From positions 59,225,249-59,289,248 of the forward strand of contig OZ038423.1 in NCBI GenBank assembly GCA_964036155.1: DNA of 64,000 nt, in the 5' to 3' direction. The DNA is from Diploscapter coronatus (taxonomy: Eukaryota > Nematoda > Chromadorea > Rhabditida > Rhabditidae). The notes under the pieces are model-generated. The model ran no database searches and was not told where the DNA came from. It saw only the letters and a program-made list of their open reading frames with translations. Positions 24,101 through 39,256 of the stretch are shown here, piece after piece; positions within the stretch are counted from its first letter, which is position 1, and each line of letters opens with the position of its first letter. The translations under genes were made by a program, and so were the position numbers.

Positions 24101-26640
24101 ATGAAAAGAGACGGGCAGGGAGGGAAAATTGCAGAGAACGTAGCAGGAAAACCACGAAGTAATAAAGGAGGGGAGGAGACCAGTCAAAGGGGCTGAAAAA
24201 GTAGAGATGGATTGGCGAGTGACCGCTGGGAATGGGGATGGGAGATAAAGTAAGGCCGGCTGGCAGAATGAATATATCGATGTTCGAGAGAGCATTCTAA
24301 CAGTAGAGATCCAGGGATGCAAACAAAACTGAACCAACAAAGAGAGAGAAGGAATCCCTTTTAAGCTCAAGGATTATGCAAAGAGCGAGTGACCGGAAGT
24401 CCAAGAAATTTCGAGATTTCGAGGATTTTCTGTGCGTTGTTAATTTAGTGATAATTTTTTGATCCACCGTGTTCAAGAGCCTCCGCCCTCCTTCAGATTG
24501 CCACATTTCATCATTTCAGCTCTGTAAAGACCAGTCCAGTTCTCTATTCTCACTTTCCATTTTTGTTTCTCTGCTTCTTTACTTCTCTCCATCTGTTTCT
24601 TTCTCTAATTTTCCTCACTTCCGCACTCTCTATTTGATGATGTGAAGTACTGTGCTTGGCTGCCTGGTGTGTTACGATTGCAGCGCTGCTCTCTTTCAGT
24701 CTCGTTGCCCGAGGCCTGTCAATTCACCCCTCGAATATATCCTTCAGGCTTCTTCAACGCATTACCCCCGAGCCATTCATAATTCATCCTCTTCATATAG
24801 TCTCCAGTAAACTTTATTTTCTGTAAACAATATTTGAATTATGCAGAAACAAGGTGGACTTCACGAAGAAACCCTTTTTATTCAATGAACTCACTCTTTC
24901 TCAAGTACGAAAGTTTACAATGGTACTTGTATTGCGTTGAAATTCATGGGTTCTTGAATTTAAAAGATGAGTGACCTTAGACTGTTTGTGTGTGGTGGAG
25001 GATTTCTTGCAGAGATGCTGTCTGTCTCTGCTTCTGTGTCCTCTCTACAAATAGACATCAGTTCTTCTTTTTTGTCCTCTTTCGTCCCGTCTGCTTAGTG
25101 CTCTGAACCTCGCATCACGTACTATAATTTGTGAGCCTCGGCTCTGAAGCACCCTTCTCTTTTGGAGTCTTTTCTTCTTTGACCATTTTCGGCCGCTCCT
25201 CCCTTCTCTTTGCAAAATCATTCGGTTTCGATCCTCGAATTTTCTATTGTCATTCCGCATCATCTTCAATTCTCTTATCGATTATTTACTGCTTCATCAA
25301 ATTATTAACATTTTAAAAGTAGCATACATTTCTCCACACATAAAATTTATCATAGTTAAATTCAAATTGAAATTTAAAAAATGCCTACGGTCATTAGATG
25401 ACCCACAAATTTCCAATATATGAAGCTGTCATTCTTCATTTTCGTAAGTTCATAAGTGAATATCGCTCTCGAACTTTTGTGTAGTGGCCTTTGCATCGTA
25501 ATTGCCTCTTCCAATTTGTCGATCACATTTCTGTTTTCTGTATTTTGCGTGTCATTCGACTTCTTCTGCGTGCTGCATTCCATTTCTTCCAGCCCCCGGT
25601 TCAATTTCACATTTCGCGTTTCTTCGTTTCTTCATGCAGCCGAATGCACTGTTTCATCAGTAGCCTCGTCAGTTTATATGCTATCGATTCAGGCAGATGG
25701 TTTATTTCTTTTTCCCAATTCAAACCTAAACAGGCTTAAATCTGGTTCATGATGCGTGCCATCCTAAATAAGTAAAATATTCGGCTAAACTTCTTTCTAG
25801 ATCACAATTTGTATTGACTTTCTATAGAAATTTTCTCACGAAGTCACCTTTAAGCCTAAAATACCATTTTAATCAAATTTCTATAGAAACAAAATCTTCA
25901 CGAACCCTAAGATTTTATAATTCCGAATGAAATTCTGACTAGTCTTTCGGCTGATAGCATCAATCATGTTTAAATTTCGAAAGAGATTATCCAGTCATTG
26001 GCCTTGTTTGCAGTGATTTGCAATGCGTGTTTCTTCTCATGCATTCTGCAATCATTTTTTGCAGCAGTTGTGTTGTATTCCGACAATTCAGGTTCGGATA
26101 ACCTGTCCTTCATTCCTGCCTCAAGAAGTCTGTTCTCCCCATTCAGGCAGTCACTTCTCACTTCTCTTTCCTTCGTCTCTCCATTCGGCTTGTTTCTTTT
26201 CCTTCCTTTCCCTTTTCCGTAAGTCTCGCTTCCACGCCTCGATGTCTTGTTGCCAACCGCCTTCGGCAAAAAACGACGAAAAGTCCACGCGGTGCAAATT
26301 CGACAGTTCGAACATTTTGCCTTCAGATATTATACTTCCTAAATCACAAATAAATTGCCACCAAATGCCCTCGCTCTCCCAAATTGCAGCGTTTGTCGAG
26401 CTTTTCAGGAGCGAGCCTCCTCTCATGGCAGCGTGCCGTAATGGATAGCGAGTTAGATTTTTGCTCACCCTTTGGCGATAAGCGAAAAATCTCCAGTTGA
26501 GAGAGCGTAGAGGAGTGAGAAAAGTTGCAATTTGTGGGAAAACGAGGAATAATCGACGTTAATACTTTGTAACAAGTCTAAAAAATAGCGCTTGGCAACA
26601 AAGTACTCACTTTAATAACAATTTTCTTCCAATTGGCAAT

Positions 26641-26731
26641 TACTAAATGACGGAGTGTCTTTTCTACACTACTTCTTTCAAATTTCATTCTCTCGTCTAT
26701 TTCTAACTATAGGACTCCGCCATTTAGTAGT
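26641..26731. repeat. Small inverted-repeat element with ACTAAATGACGGAG ends
   Basis: TACTAAATGACGGAGTG on the left matches the complement of the right end ACTCCGCCATTTAGTAG. The same end sequence occurs in the larger element at 34786-34937, so the two are probably related MITEs. Confidence 0.5.
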
Positions 26732-27158
26732 TTCCCTTCTAATTCTTAATCTTTTTCAAAACTACACTCTCTTTTCAAACCCTCTAAACTTGTTATTTTC
26801 TATTTTTAGTTAACCGCTTTGAGATCTGTCGAAGCGGTGTGTCTTTGAATAGCCTGGGTCTGTTCTGTTTATCTAGCATTTAGCATTTAGCCTAGGCCTT
26901 AGGGCGCTACTGTTTATGGCCTTCGCCCTCTCTGTCTGTTGCCTGTTGGCTGTTCATTCCATTTGCAATGTCCCTCAGACAAACCCGTTCCTCTATATCC
27001 AAATCCAAGCCTGTCCCTTGTCAGAGGGCATATTTGCATTCATTCAGCTAGCTGTAGTCATCAGGAGCATGCTCATTCGGAATCTATTTATTTTAACATC
27101 TAAAATTCACCGCTTATATTTTTCTCCACACACCATAGCTTTAAAATTAGCGTATTTC

Positions 27159-27353
27159 CAGACCTAGGGAGCACTCTCGTCAAACGAAAATGAATTATAG
27201 GAGGCATGCCACGCAAGCGAATTCATAGTTATGATACCAGGTCGCACTGGCGAAAATTTCTACTAGTTACAGACGATGAAGAGAAATTTGTTAAGAAAAT
27301 ATACTTGGGGGTAGGTCACAGAGGCTTTCCGACGATCGCCCTCCCTGGGTCTG
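27159..27353. repeat. hAT-like MITE, copy 1
   Basis: Begins CAGACCTAGGGAGCACTCTCGT and ends GACGATCGCCCTCCCTGGGTCTG. It is one of three copies in the window sharing CAG...CTG inverted ends. Flanks CGTATTTC and TGCATTTT may be a decayed 8-bp target duplication. Confidence 0.65.
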
Positions 27354-29975
27354 TGCATTTTACAGTAAGTTGTATATTCTAACAGTCATCCTTCTGTCTC
27401 TGCAATTTGCAGCAGCCGATTCACATCTCGTTTCCTCTTTCTCTCTCCATAAATTTCCTATATCCCGATCCTCTCAAATCCTCTTTCTGACCAGCGAAAT
27501 CCGCCTTGCCTTGCTTCGTAGTTGTTGTATCCGCTACTTTTGTAAATCTCTTTGTTAGATCTTTTCATCTCCCTCTAGCGAAATGAACGAATATTTCCAA
27601 TCGCTCAAAATGTTCAAGTTCTATTATTCGCCATATCTTCCTTTTAGCTATATCCAATCCGGATATCTGTGTAACAGGAGAGATATCGTCTGTGTCACTC
27701 ACTTTTGACCTCATTCGTCTTTGGATCGTGACGAGGGGATATCTATGCAAAACGGATTTGTAGCAGATTTGAGAGGATATTATTCCTCATTTGAAGCTCT
27801 GCACTTACGTTGAGAGGACACTTTGTATCATCCGCCATTTTTTGCTTGAAAGAAGGGTGAATTGTACAAAAAGGGGTGAGGGTGAACAATGCAAGGAGAG
27901 CCGTTAAGAGGCCATCCTTTAGCCTTCTTTGCCAAGAGCGGCCTCTTCAAGCCTCAAGCCTTTCAGCTTCATTCTCGTATCAATCTTTTTGCTGGCCAGA
28001 ACCCGTTCACATGATGATTCCTTGTCTATCTGACTGTTTGATATCTCTGCCCTCTCTTGAATCTCTCCAGGCTTATCCTCGTCGTTGCTTCTCGCAGTCA
28101 GGCGCTTCACAACAAACCGTCATCATCCGTCTGATTATGCCCACTATGTATCTATCACAGGCTAAATTGATTGTATGGCTCCTTGTACTATTCATCAGTG
28201 TTTTTTCTAAACTTTCTAATCTTAAATCTAGTGAATTATACAGAGATCTGACTATATAAATGCGCCAAACGATAACTCTGCCAAGCAGTCATTCGTCAAA
28301 TCTCAAATTTCTTCGTTCCTTTTCTGACCACACCATTTCGATCGCGTCCTTCGCCCACTCCGTGCCACTGCCCTTTCTCTCTCATCTCTGCCCTCTTCAG
28401 TATCTTTTCCGTTTGTGGAATTGCCTCTGGTCAATTCGCAATTCAACTCGATTGGAATCGTTCAGCAGTTTTCTCTGCTAAATTCTTCTCTCGGAAAGTT
28501 ATGAGAATGCATTGTGACAAGTCTGCTGCTGCTGCTGCTGCTGCGGGTGGTGCGAGTAAATTGTTTCTGCCAACTTCCCCGTTGCACTATCAACAATCAA
28601 CAATCGGTTATTGCCTTGCATATTTGCATTCTCTCAGACTTGCTGACTTGCCCCAGGCCCAAGCACATTCCATTCAACTTCCAACCAGCCCGGTCCAACA
28701 ATCTACCGGAAGACGTGCTCCTTTCCTTCCCCTATCGAGTGAACTATAAGCCTCTTTGTAAGATGATCGGCCGACGCTCTACCCGTAGGCCCTATTTGTC
28801 TTATTTCTTTACCCTCAAAATTTCTCTACCTCTTTTTCTCCATCTAATTTACTCTAACCTTTCTCCATTAGCTCAGTCGGCACAATTCGCAATTCCCTTC
28901 TACAGGTTCGGCTGCCGAAATTCTCCTATTCTAAAGACCTCCAATATCTATATTTTCATCTATAAAGTTTTTATAAATGAGTTGAAAATTCACGAGATAT
29001 CTAACGAGATTAAATAGGAAGGGCCTATAAAACTCGTTGAAAAGTGAAAATTATCCTGTCGGCGATTTTTTGCAGATTCTCAGGCTCTTTTTTCGTGTAT
29101 GTTTCTTCGAATTCGAGCGATTTCCCTTCGCAAACCAATTTCAATTATCCCCTCTCTTCCTTCCTTCACTTCATTCATTGAGATTTCAAACTGTCGGCTG
29201 AACTCTCTTAGCGATTCTTTCACATTGCTTGAAGACAAGCAATTCACACTTGTTTTGCCGATAGAATGCAAGACATTCAGCATTCAGCGTCTTTGAATCT
29301 GCATCATTCCACTTTGCATCTTTCATCGCTCGGCTTTTTCTTCACACCGATTGCCAATGTCTATCTGATTTGAGTTGATATTCTGATATTCAACTTTCCC
29401 TTTCATCTTTCTTGTGTCTAAGCTTCTCCATGTGCAGCTTATTCAAATCAGTCTATGTCGGAATTGACCGATCTATCTTCCCACTCTGTTGATTTTCTCG
29501 TCAATTTCCCATCATCAACTTTCCCTTGGTCGATCTCCCCGCACTCGATGCATTCAGCATCAGCATTGTATATGCTTGTGTCAATGCGCCACAGCGCTTT
29601 CATCCTTTCGTCCTTTCATTCTCGCGATATCGAGAATATCAGAGTGGATCATAACTAACAGACAGCAGAGAATCGTGTGTCTAAAGGCCAATTCCCTCCT
29701 ATTCTCACACCTTCGACAACAAGCTTTTCTCGCATATGCAGATGTCTTTCTTCTCGTCTTCGATACATTTTAAAGTGAAACTATTTGCCCGAGTGTTATG
29801 TCTATCATCGGAATCTGAATTTATGACAATCTATAGTTACCACCCATCTATTTTTATTCTCCGTACTCATTTTACGCAAATTGTTGAATTTTATGTGGAA
29901 TACGAGATGCTGTCTATAATTTGAATGCCTGAATTTTCAGTATCAGAGGTTTCGCCCCAAATTATGTGAGTCCTG

Positions 29976-33970
<3,995 letters not shown>

Positions 33971-34349
33971 AAACCAATCGCAGAATTTCCCCTATATTTC
34001 CTTCTACGGGTACATGTCTGTTAGATAGCTAATGAATTGGACCAAATGTGCTAGACTCAATAATTCTGATGCTCAATGTTTAAATCCACTTTAGGACAAT
34101 TATACAATTTCTTTCAATTGTGCATTCAGGTCTTTCATGTCAGATATATTCTAACGAATTGGACAAAATTCGCTTGGAAGTTCAACTCTGCTGATGACGT
34201 AACCCCACACTCAATCACTCATCAACATACATATCTCCTCCTCTAGCTTTCATATTCCTCAGTTTAATCCAAAATACTACAAATCTTTCACCGTCGTCCT
34301 TTTGATATAGAACTACATTTTTATTTTATTGTTTGTACGGGACTTTAAT

Positions 34350-34372
34350 AATAAAATTCTGAATGTAATAAA
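34350..34372 (+). terminator. Poly(A) signals of the MET-like kinase gene
   Basis: Two AATAAA hexamers at 34350-34355 and 34367-34372 lie about 380 bp after the kinase stop, in the gap before the convergent G-alpha-like gene. The interval from 33971 to here is AT-rich 3'UTR with no other feature. Confidence 0.55.
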
Positions 34373-34509
34373 GTTCATATTTTCGTATTTCAATTCATAG
34401 AACGAAGAAGAAATGATGCAAAGAGAAATGATCTCGATCAACCTGAATCAAATGAACAGAGGGCAGCGACCAGAAAATGCATGTCAAATTTGAAGACAAA
34501 GTCGAAAAA

Positions 34510-37193
34510 TTACTCCGGATGAATGTTTTCCTTGTTCTGTTTGAAGATTTTGTTGAGCGAGTCGACGAAAGTGTTTCCGAGATTTGGCGCCTTGATCAGG
34601 GAAACGACGTGACTGTAGGATCTTCCCACTGGGGAGCAGGCGATCAGTTTGGACTTGTATCTCGATAGGGTTTCTTCTCTGCTAGTCGCCTTAATTTTAT
34701 ACACTCGTTATTTCACAACTAATCTTTTCTGATGATCAATAATAAAAGTAGTACTATGAATAGGGCTCCCAAAGCAGTTACCACATGACGCACTGACACG
34801 CCCCATTTTACTAAATGACGGAGTTTGTTTCTTTTAAAAAACTGAAAATAAACCAGAAATGTAGTTAAAAATAGTATTTGGAAAAGAAAGAAATCCCGTC
34901 ATTTAGCAAGATGGGGGCATCATTTCAAGGTGCGTCAGCGCGAATAACTGAACTTTTTTCGTGCCCATTGTGCTCGAGGTTTATGAAAAAGATGAAACAC
35001 GTAGTAAGCAAATCGATATCGTAGTTTCAGAGTCTGTTTATAGATTTTGTGAATATGGCCTAATTTTCGGGATAATGCGATCCCCATGTCCAAAAATCGC
35101 GATTTTAGGGGTTTCGGGGGAAGCGCCCGACTACAAAGTTTGAGAAAAAATTCATAGTATATCATACAGAAACAACTTTCCATGATTTCAATTAGGAACC
35201 TGGCCAGAAGGATCAGAAAAGTGGTCGAAAATTTTCAATGCATAATTCGAATACTACTTTTGGCATTCTGGCATTTCTAATTATGACACTTTTAATAGTT
35301 GCTTCATTTGCTTACACTCGGATTATGTTGCTTGAAGTCGAAGTCAACGGACAAAGTATCAAACAAATCCCTTTTGTTGAATAAAAGGATGAATGCGGTC
35401 TCGGTGAATTGCCAACTTTCCGTCAGCTGGTTATAAATTTGATAAGTCTTGTTCTTCAAGTGACCCTGAAAACGCAGAAGTCGATTAGCTAATGAGGCTA
35501 CACATTTCTTCATTCTATTGCAACACTTCACTTTTCTTAATTGAACCTATTGTATTCAACTAAAACTTATCATAAACAGAATCGAAGACATGCGAAAAGT
35601 GAAATGAAAAACGCTGATTCTCGCGTCAAAATAAAATCTCTTCTCTCGTCTACCGTATAAAAAGCCTCGTCACAGAGTTCAGACAAATCGATTACGAAAC
35701 AGAGCACGCGCGTGTTTGAGAAGAAGTCAGACCATTTCCTTCTAAAAATTAACAATTAATTAGTAAAAATAGCACGTTTAAAACTATTGGCAAATTTTAT
35801 ATGAGTAGTTACTGCCTTTATTTATTACCTGAATATATGATGACCGGGTAGCTCCATCAGTTGATATTTAGCATAGCCCAGACGCAGAGTTTGAGTGTCG
35901 AATCCAATTGTAGGGGCGTAAGATAACAATAGATCCTGTTCAGTAACAGTATAAGAACGACTAATAATTCTTCTGGTATGTTGTATAAAACTGAATGCTA
36001 ATGATAGAAATGGTAAATCTCTGATAACCGACTATTGATAATTCGGCGGTAAAGGTAGGAAACTTCGTTTCTTCGAACATTCATCGTAAAGGCCTGATTT
36101 CGACAATTTTCTGATTGAAGTCCTCACTCTGTCAGCTAAATGCTCTCGATGCCGAAATTCGGCGATTATGTCAAAATCTTCCTAAAATAATAATTTAGTA
36201 TAACTCTCCTGTAGCTTTCCCCAACTTACCTTGTAATTTCTCAAATCTACATGACAGAGCGCACAGACGCTTTCCATTTCTCTCCAAATCTTAATCGAAT
36301 TAATTATAGTTATCCCTTTTCTGTGTAGGAAATATAATTGTGTAATAGCTCTAATGCACTACTAATCCTCAGCAACTTCACAATTGATTTCCTCTGCTTC
36401 TATAAATTCATTTGAGCAATGCAATTAGAAGCTTACCTGCAGTACATTGTTTTGAATTGTATGAGTATAATACCCGAGCACGGGCGAGCCAGATCTGCTC
36501 TGTCTCCTAAACGACTTCTTTAATGCACTATATCGCCTTAATCCCATTCATCCAGGCTTGCAAAGCAGATAGGATAAAGATAAAGAGATAAGGGGAAGTG
36601 GATATATGAAAGCTGAAATATCCATTTAACAGCTCGAGCCATTAGGATAAGTAAATTGAGCGGATAGAAAATTAACAAGTTTCCAGAAATTCGAATTGGC
36701 TTACATTAGCTGTCTGCACAGGGCTGTCTTCCCGGATGCCATGCAACCTGAAAGCATCGAAACAGGTCAAAGTATCAGTAGACTTCATAATACAAATCAA
36801 TAAAGTACAATCTCAATGTGTCGGACTTGTTTTCCTCAAACAGCCATTTCGCTCTAGCTGTTGCGATTTCTAATTGAATATCGACAAAGCACACGTGCGC
36901 TTTCATTGCCAATTAAGACCAGGCTTTATATAAACAGTGCAGAGATGAAGACGTCAATCTTTTCGAGGAAACTTTATTCCTCTTATAATCATAAGGCAAT
37001 TTATCACACAAGACAAAGGTTTACGATATTTTCTAATTCAAGCCCTCGAAGAGTATCGGGAATAGAAGCCCCGGGGCTACAATTAGAGAAAATCTGGTTT
37101 TTATGCTGATTTACCTAGCAAAAGGATCTTCTGCGGTTCTCCATTCGATGAGTTTATGAGTGATCTCGTCAGGGCAGAAGCGGAGGAGCCCAT
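34510..37193 (-). CDS. Divergent heterotrimeric G-protein alpha-like protein
   Basis: Nine minus-strand exons join to 326 residues: 37115-37193, 36705-36747, 36437-36536, 36230-36289, 36033-36181, 35829-35960, 35654-35741, 35316-35465, 34510-34689. The order of elements is that of G-alpha: an MGSSAS start suited to N-myristoylation, strand plus P-loop KILLLGCMASGKT (G27-T34), helical domain, switch I region TEQDLLLSYAPTIGF, switch II followed by RRKW, then FNKRDLF (NKxD, 247-250). The P-loop departs from GAGESGKST. The arginine finger position holds Y158, and DVGGQ has become ELPGH with H184 at the catalytic glutamine. The C-terminus (NKENIHPE) lacks the usual receptor-binding tail. I expect impaired GTP hydrolysis or no G-protein cycle. 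Nematodes carry many divergent G-alpha genes. The last intron contains a MITE. Confidence 0.82.
34786..34937. repeat. MITE in the last intron of the G-alpha-like gene
   Basis: Starts TGACGCACTGACACGCCCCA and ends GGTGCGTCA, with inverted similarity of about 50 bp including ACTAAATGACGGAG on the left and CCGTCATTTAGCAAG on the right. It shares this core with the element at 26641-26731. Confidence 0.6.
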
Positions 37194-37907
37194 CTCAAAA
37201 CAACGCTCGAGAATCAAATCGAATAGAATAACTTATTGGAATAATAATAAAATAGAGATAGAGAGATATATTGAATATTGTTACATAAGCAAGATTATCA
37301 CTACAAAAAGCAACGCAACCGACTAATCTACCAAGGAAGGTATACAAGAGTAAGGACGGGGGAAAACAAGGTAAAGGGGAAGGAAATGAGAAAGGGGTGG
37401 GGTTTGCAGCAAAGAAGAAAGGGAGGGATTGTGGAACATCAGCTGGCGAGCTTCACAGTCAGCTATGGATTTGGCTCGTCGCGTCACAAAGGCCACGCCC
37501 CCTCAGTTGAAATGTTGCTGCAGAGATGTGAAGAGACGGCCAGGGCACTACCACTGGCATTTACCTGCAAGAGATCAAAAGATTAAATGATTAAGTGTAA
37601 GGACAGACTTTGAACCTTTTCACTACAACCGCGATAAGGCACGGTGTGATTGCGGTTGGAAAAAAAAACTGAGAAAATGCAAATAAACATTTTATCCATT
37701 CGTTCGTTATTTTGTTGACCATGATTTGAGTTGGGCAATATAGTTCTGGCATTTGGGGGTGCCTTACTATTGGAGAGTGCTCTTCATATGGATTTATCTT
37801 TCAACGAGAGAAAATAAGGTAAATTCTCTTCTTCATTAAAAATTTGATTTTTGAATGCGGTATGGTGCGGTTGCGGTGGAAAAGTTTCAAAAAAGTCCCA
37901 AGTCTGT

Positions 37908-38001
37908 TTAAGGAATTCCAACCTTCCTCATCCACCACCAGGCATCGGCGAGCAACTCATATCGCTCGATTTCGGCAGGCGACCGAAGCGTCTTCTTCCT
38001 C
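37908..38001 (-). CDS. Orphan exon-like segment, possible alternative 3' end of SELENOK
   Basis: A 31-residue open stretch after a TTTAAG acceptor reads RKKTLRSPAEIERYELLADA then WWWMRKVGIP and a stop. Its codon use looks genuine (many G/C third positions). Its phase (2) matches the donor of the SELENOK membrane exon, so it could be an alternative terminal exon. It could also be the remains of another gene. I do not recognise the sequence. Confidence 0.3.
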
Positions 38002-38178
38002 CTTAAAGTTAGAATAAATTACTGACTAAATAGCAAATTGGAACTTTTTAAATTACAAAACTGCATGACATATCAAATATTATAAGATAGCATTTGAGAA
38101 AATATATTGTCATTATCTTTTTCAACAACACGACATACGAAATATCGTGTAGTGTAGAGTAGAAAAATGACATGCTAT

Positions 38179-38263
38179 CAGACCTAGGGAGCATTTTCGT
38201 TAGACGAAAAAATATACGAGGTAGGTCGTAAGGGTTTTCTGACGATCGTCCTCCCTAGGACTG
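38179..38263. repeat. hAT-like MITE, copy 2, with 8-bp target duplication
   Basis: Begins CAGACCTAGGGAGCATTTTC and ends GTCCTCCCTAGGACTG. It is flanked by CATGCTAT at 38171-38178 and CATGCTAC at 38264-38271, seven of eight bases alike. An 8-bp duplication with CAG ends fits the hAT superfamily. Confidence 0.7.
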
Positions 38264-38298
38264 CATGCTACTATCTTCTCCAATGGTATATTTCATTG

Positions 38299-38901
38299 TC
38301 ATGTAATTTTCAGACTGCTAACTAAACAAAATAAACGCGAACCTCCTCCTGGACCTCCCCCAGGCGGACCCCTATCATATCCTCCACCGCCGTCGGACCT
38401 TCTGAAACTGGACGACGACCGTCCCTCGCTCCTGTTCTCGGTATCCATGCCGAACAGCGATTTCAAGCTGCAATTAGGAAATGTTCAAATACATCTTTCA
38501 GTGCTGCTTTTGACAGCTTTCATTTATTCGTTTCTTTTCGCGCATAAAAGGCAAAATACTAATTTCTTAACGCTTCAGTAGAGTTCATTTCAGGAAATAT
38601 GTGCGCTCATTGAATCGTGTAAACTAATCCGGAGACTTGCCACGAGGATTTGTCTGTTGCATTTTTCTGCGAGACGTGATAATTTGTAAAACTTCGGAAT
38701 AATTAGATTTAACTGATAATTAAATAGGCTTACAAAATGATTAGGAAGGCGAAGATGGAGACGAAAAACCCGACGATGCCACCGTCATTTCCCAGGTTCC
38801 AGCCCGGCTTTTTGTCCACGACGTTCCCACCTGAAATCGATCAATTTCAATCATTTTCAGTCATTTTAAACTAAAATCTCACTTTTGTCGATGTAGGGCA
38901 T
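38299..38901 (-). CDS. SELENOK: Selenoprotein K homologue without selenocysteine
   Basis: Small ER membrane protein of the SELENOK family, which in vertebrates supports ER-associated degradation and palmitoylation complexes. Exons 38883-38901, 38734-38830 and 38299-38467 give 94 residues, the same length as the human protein. It starts MPYIDKSGNVVDKKPGW, followed by one helix (GGIVGFFVSIFAFLIIF, about 23-39). A Ser/Arg and then Gly/Pro-rich tail (GYDRGPPGGGPGGGS) matches the family architecture. The family's penultimate selenocysteine near GGUGR is not seen. The tail reads GGGSRLFCLVSSLKIT with an ordinary TGA stop, so no in-frame recoded UGA is needed. The last residues may differ if a downstream exon is used. 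It is divergently paired with BET1. Confidence 0.78.
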
Positions 38902-39256
38902 TTTGACGACTTGTTCTGCTCTGTCAAACGCTACATGCGGACGGACACCTGCAATTTGCCAAATCAATCAAGAGAATCGAAAATCGATGAAAGAAAAGCC
39001 GGTTCAACCAATGATTGAAGAAATGAAAGGGTGACATCTAATAAGAAATAAACTGCGCCTTCCCATTGCAGTGAATGAAACGAGCCTCGTCCACACGTTT
39101 TAACCAACTCACACGAGTCATTCTATTCACTTCGCTGCATTTTCCGTGTGAAATTTTTACGAATTCATCAAATCGCCAGACTCGGTGGCCGTTCAGGATT
39201 CTGGAAATCGGCGACGTCAATTTGTTGCGGCAATCAGGGCCGATCGATTCAAGGAC
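38902..39256. promoter_or_regulatory. Probable bidirectional promoter, SELENOK and BET1
   Basis: Only 355 bp separate the two start codons, which point away from each other. Both products act in the early secretory pathway, so shared control is plausible. No specific binding motif could be identified by eye. Confidence 0.5.

Larger units (their letters stand above)
21126..29975. other. Long non-coding region with strand-asymmetric composition
   Basis: Nearly 9 kb without a gene I can support. From about 21.3 to 24.45 kb the + strand is rich in A and G; from about 24.5 kb to the kinase gene it is rich in C and T. The longest open frames (for example 219 codons at 23259-23918, minus) are Phe/Ser/Leu/Cys strings caused by this skew. 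It includes a short (GCT)n run near 28520, one MITE at 26641-26731 and a hAT-like MITE at 27159-27353. Regulatory sequence for the kinase gene may be here. Confidence 0.5.
37194..38298. other. Intergenic region between G-alpha-like and SELENOK genes
   Basis: Purine-rich around 37280-37460, otherwise AT-rich. It holds one possible coding segment on the minus strand (37908-38001, separate entry) and one hAT-like MITE (38179-38263). Nothing else supported. Confidence 0.45.

Noticed and set aside
27876..28259. 127-codon open frame upstream of the kinase, considered as ectodomain
   Set aside because: Lies in the pyrimidine-rich desert, no signal peptide, cysteine pattern or in-phase junction to the kinase exons.
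38299..38301. TGA at the end of SELENOK as a selenocysteine codon
   Set aside because: It does not sit in a GG-x-GR context and the length already equals that of the family; treated as a stop.
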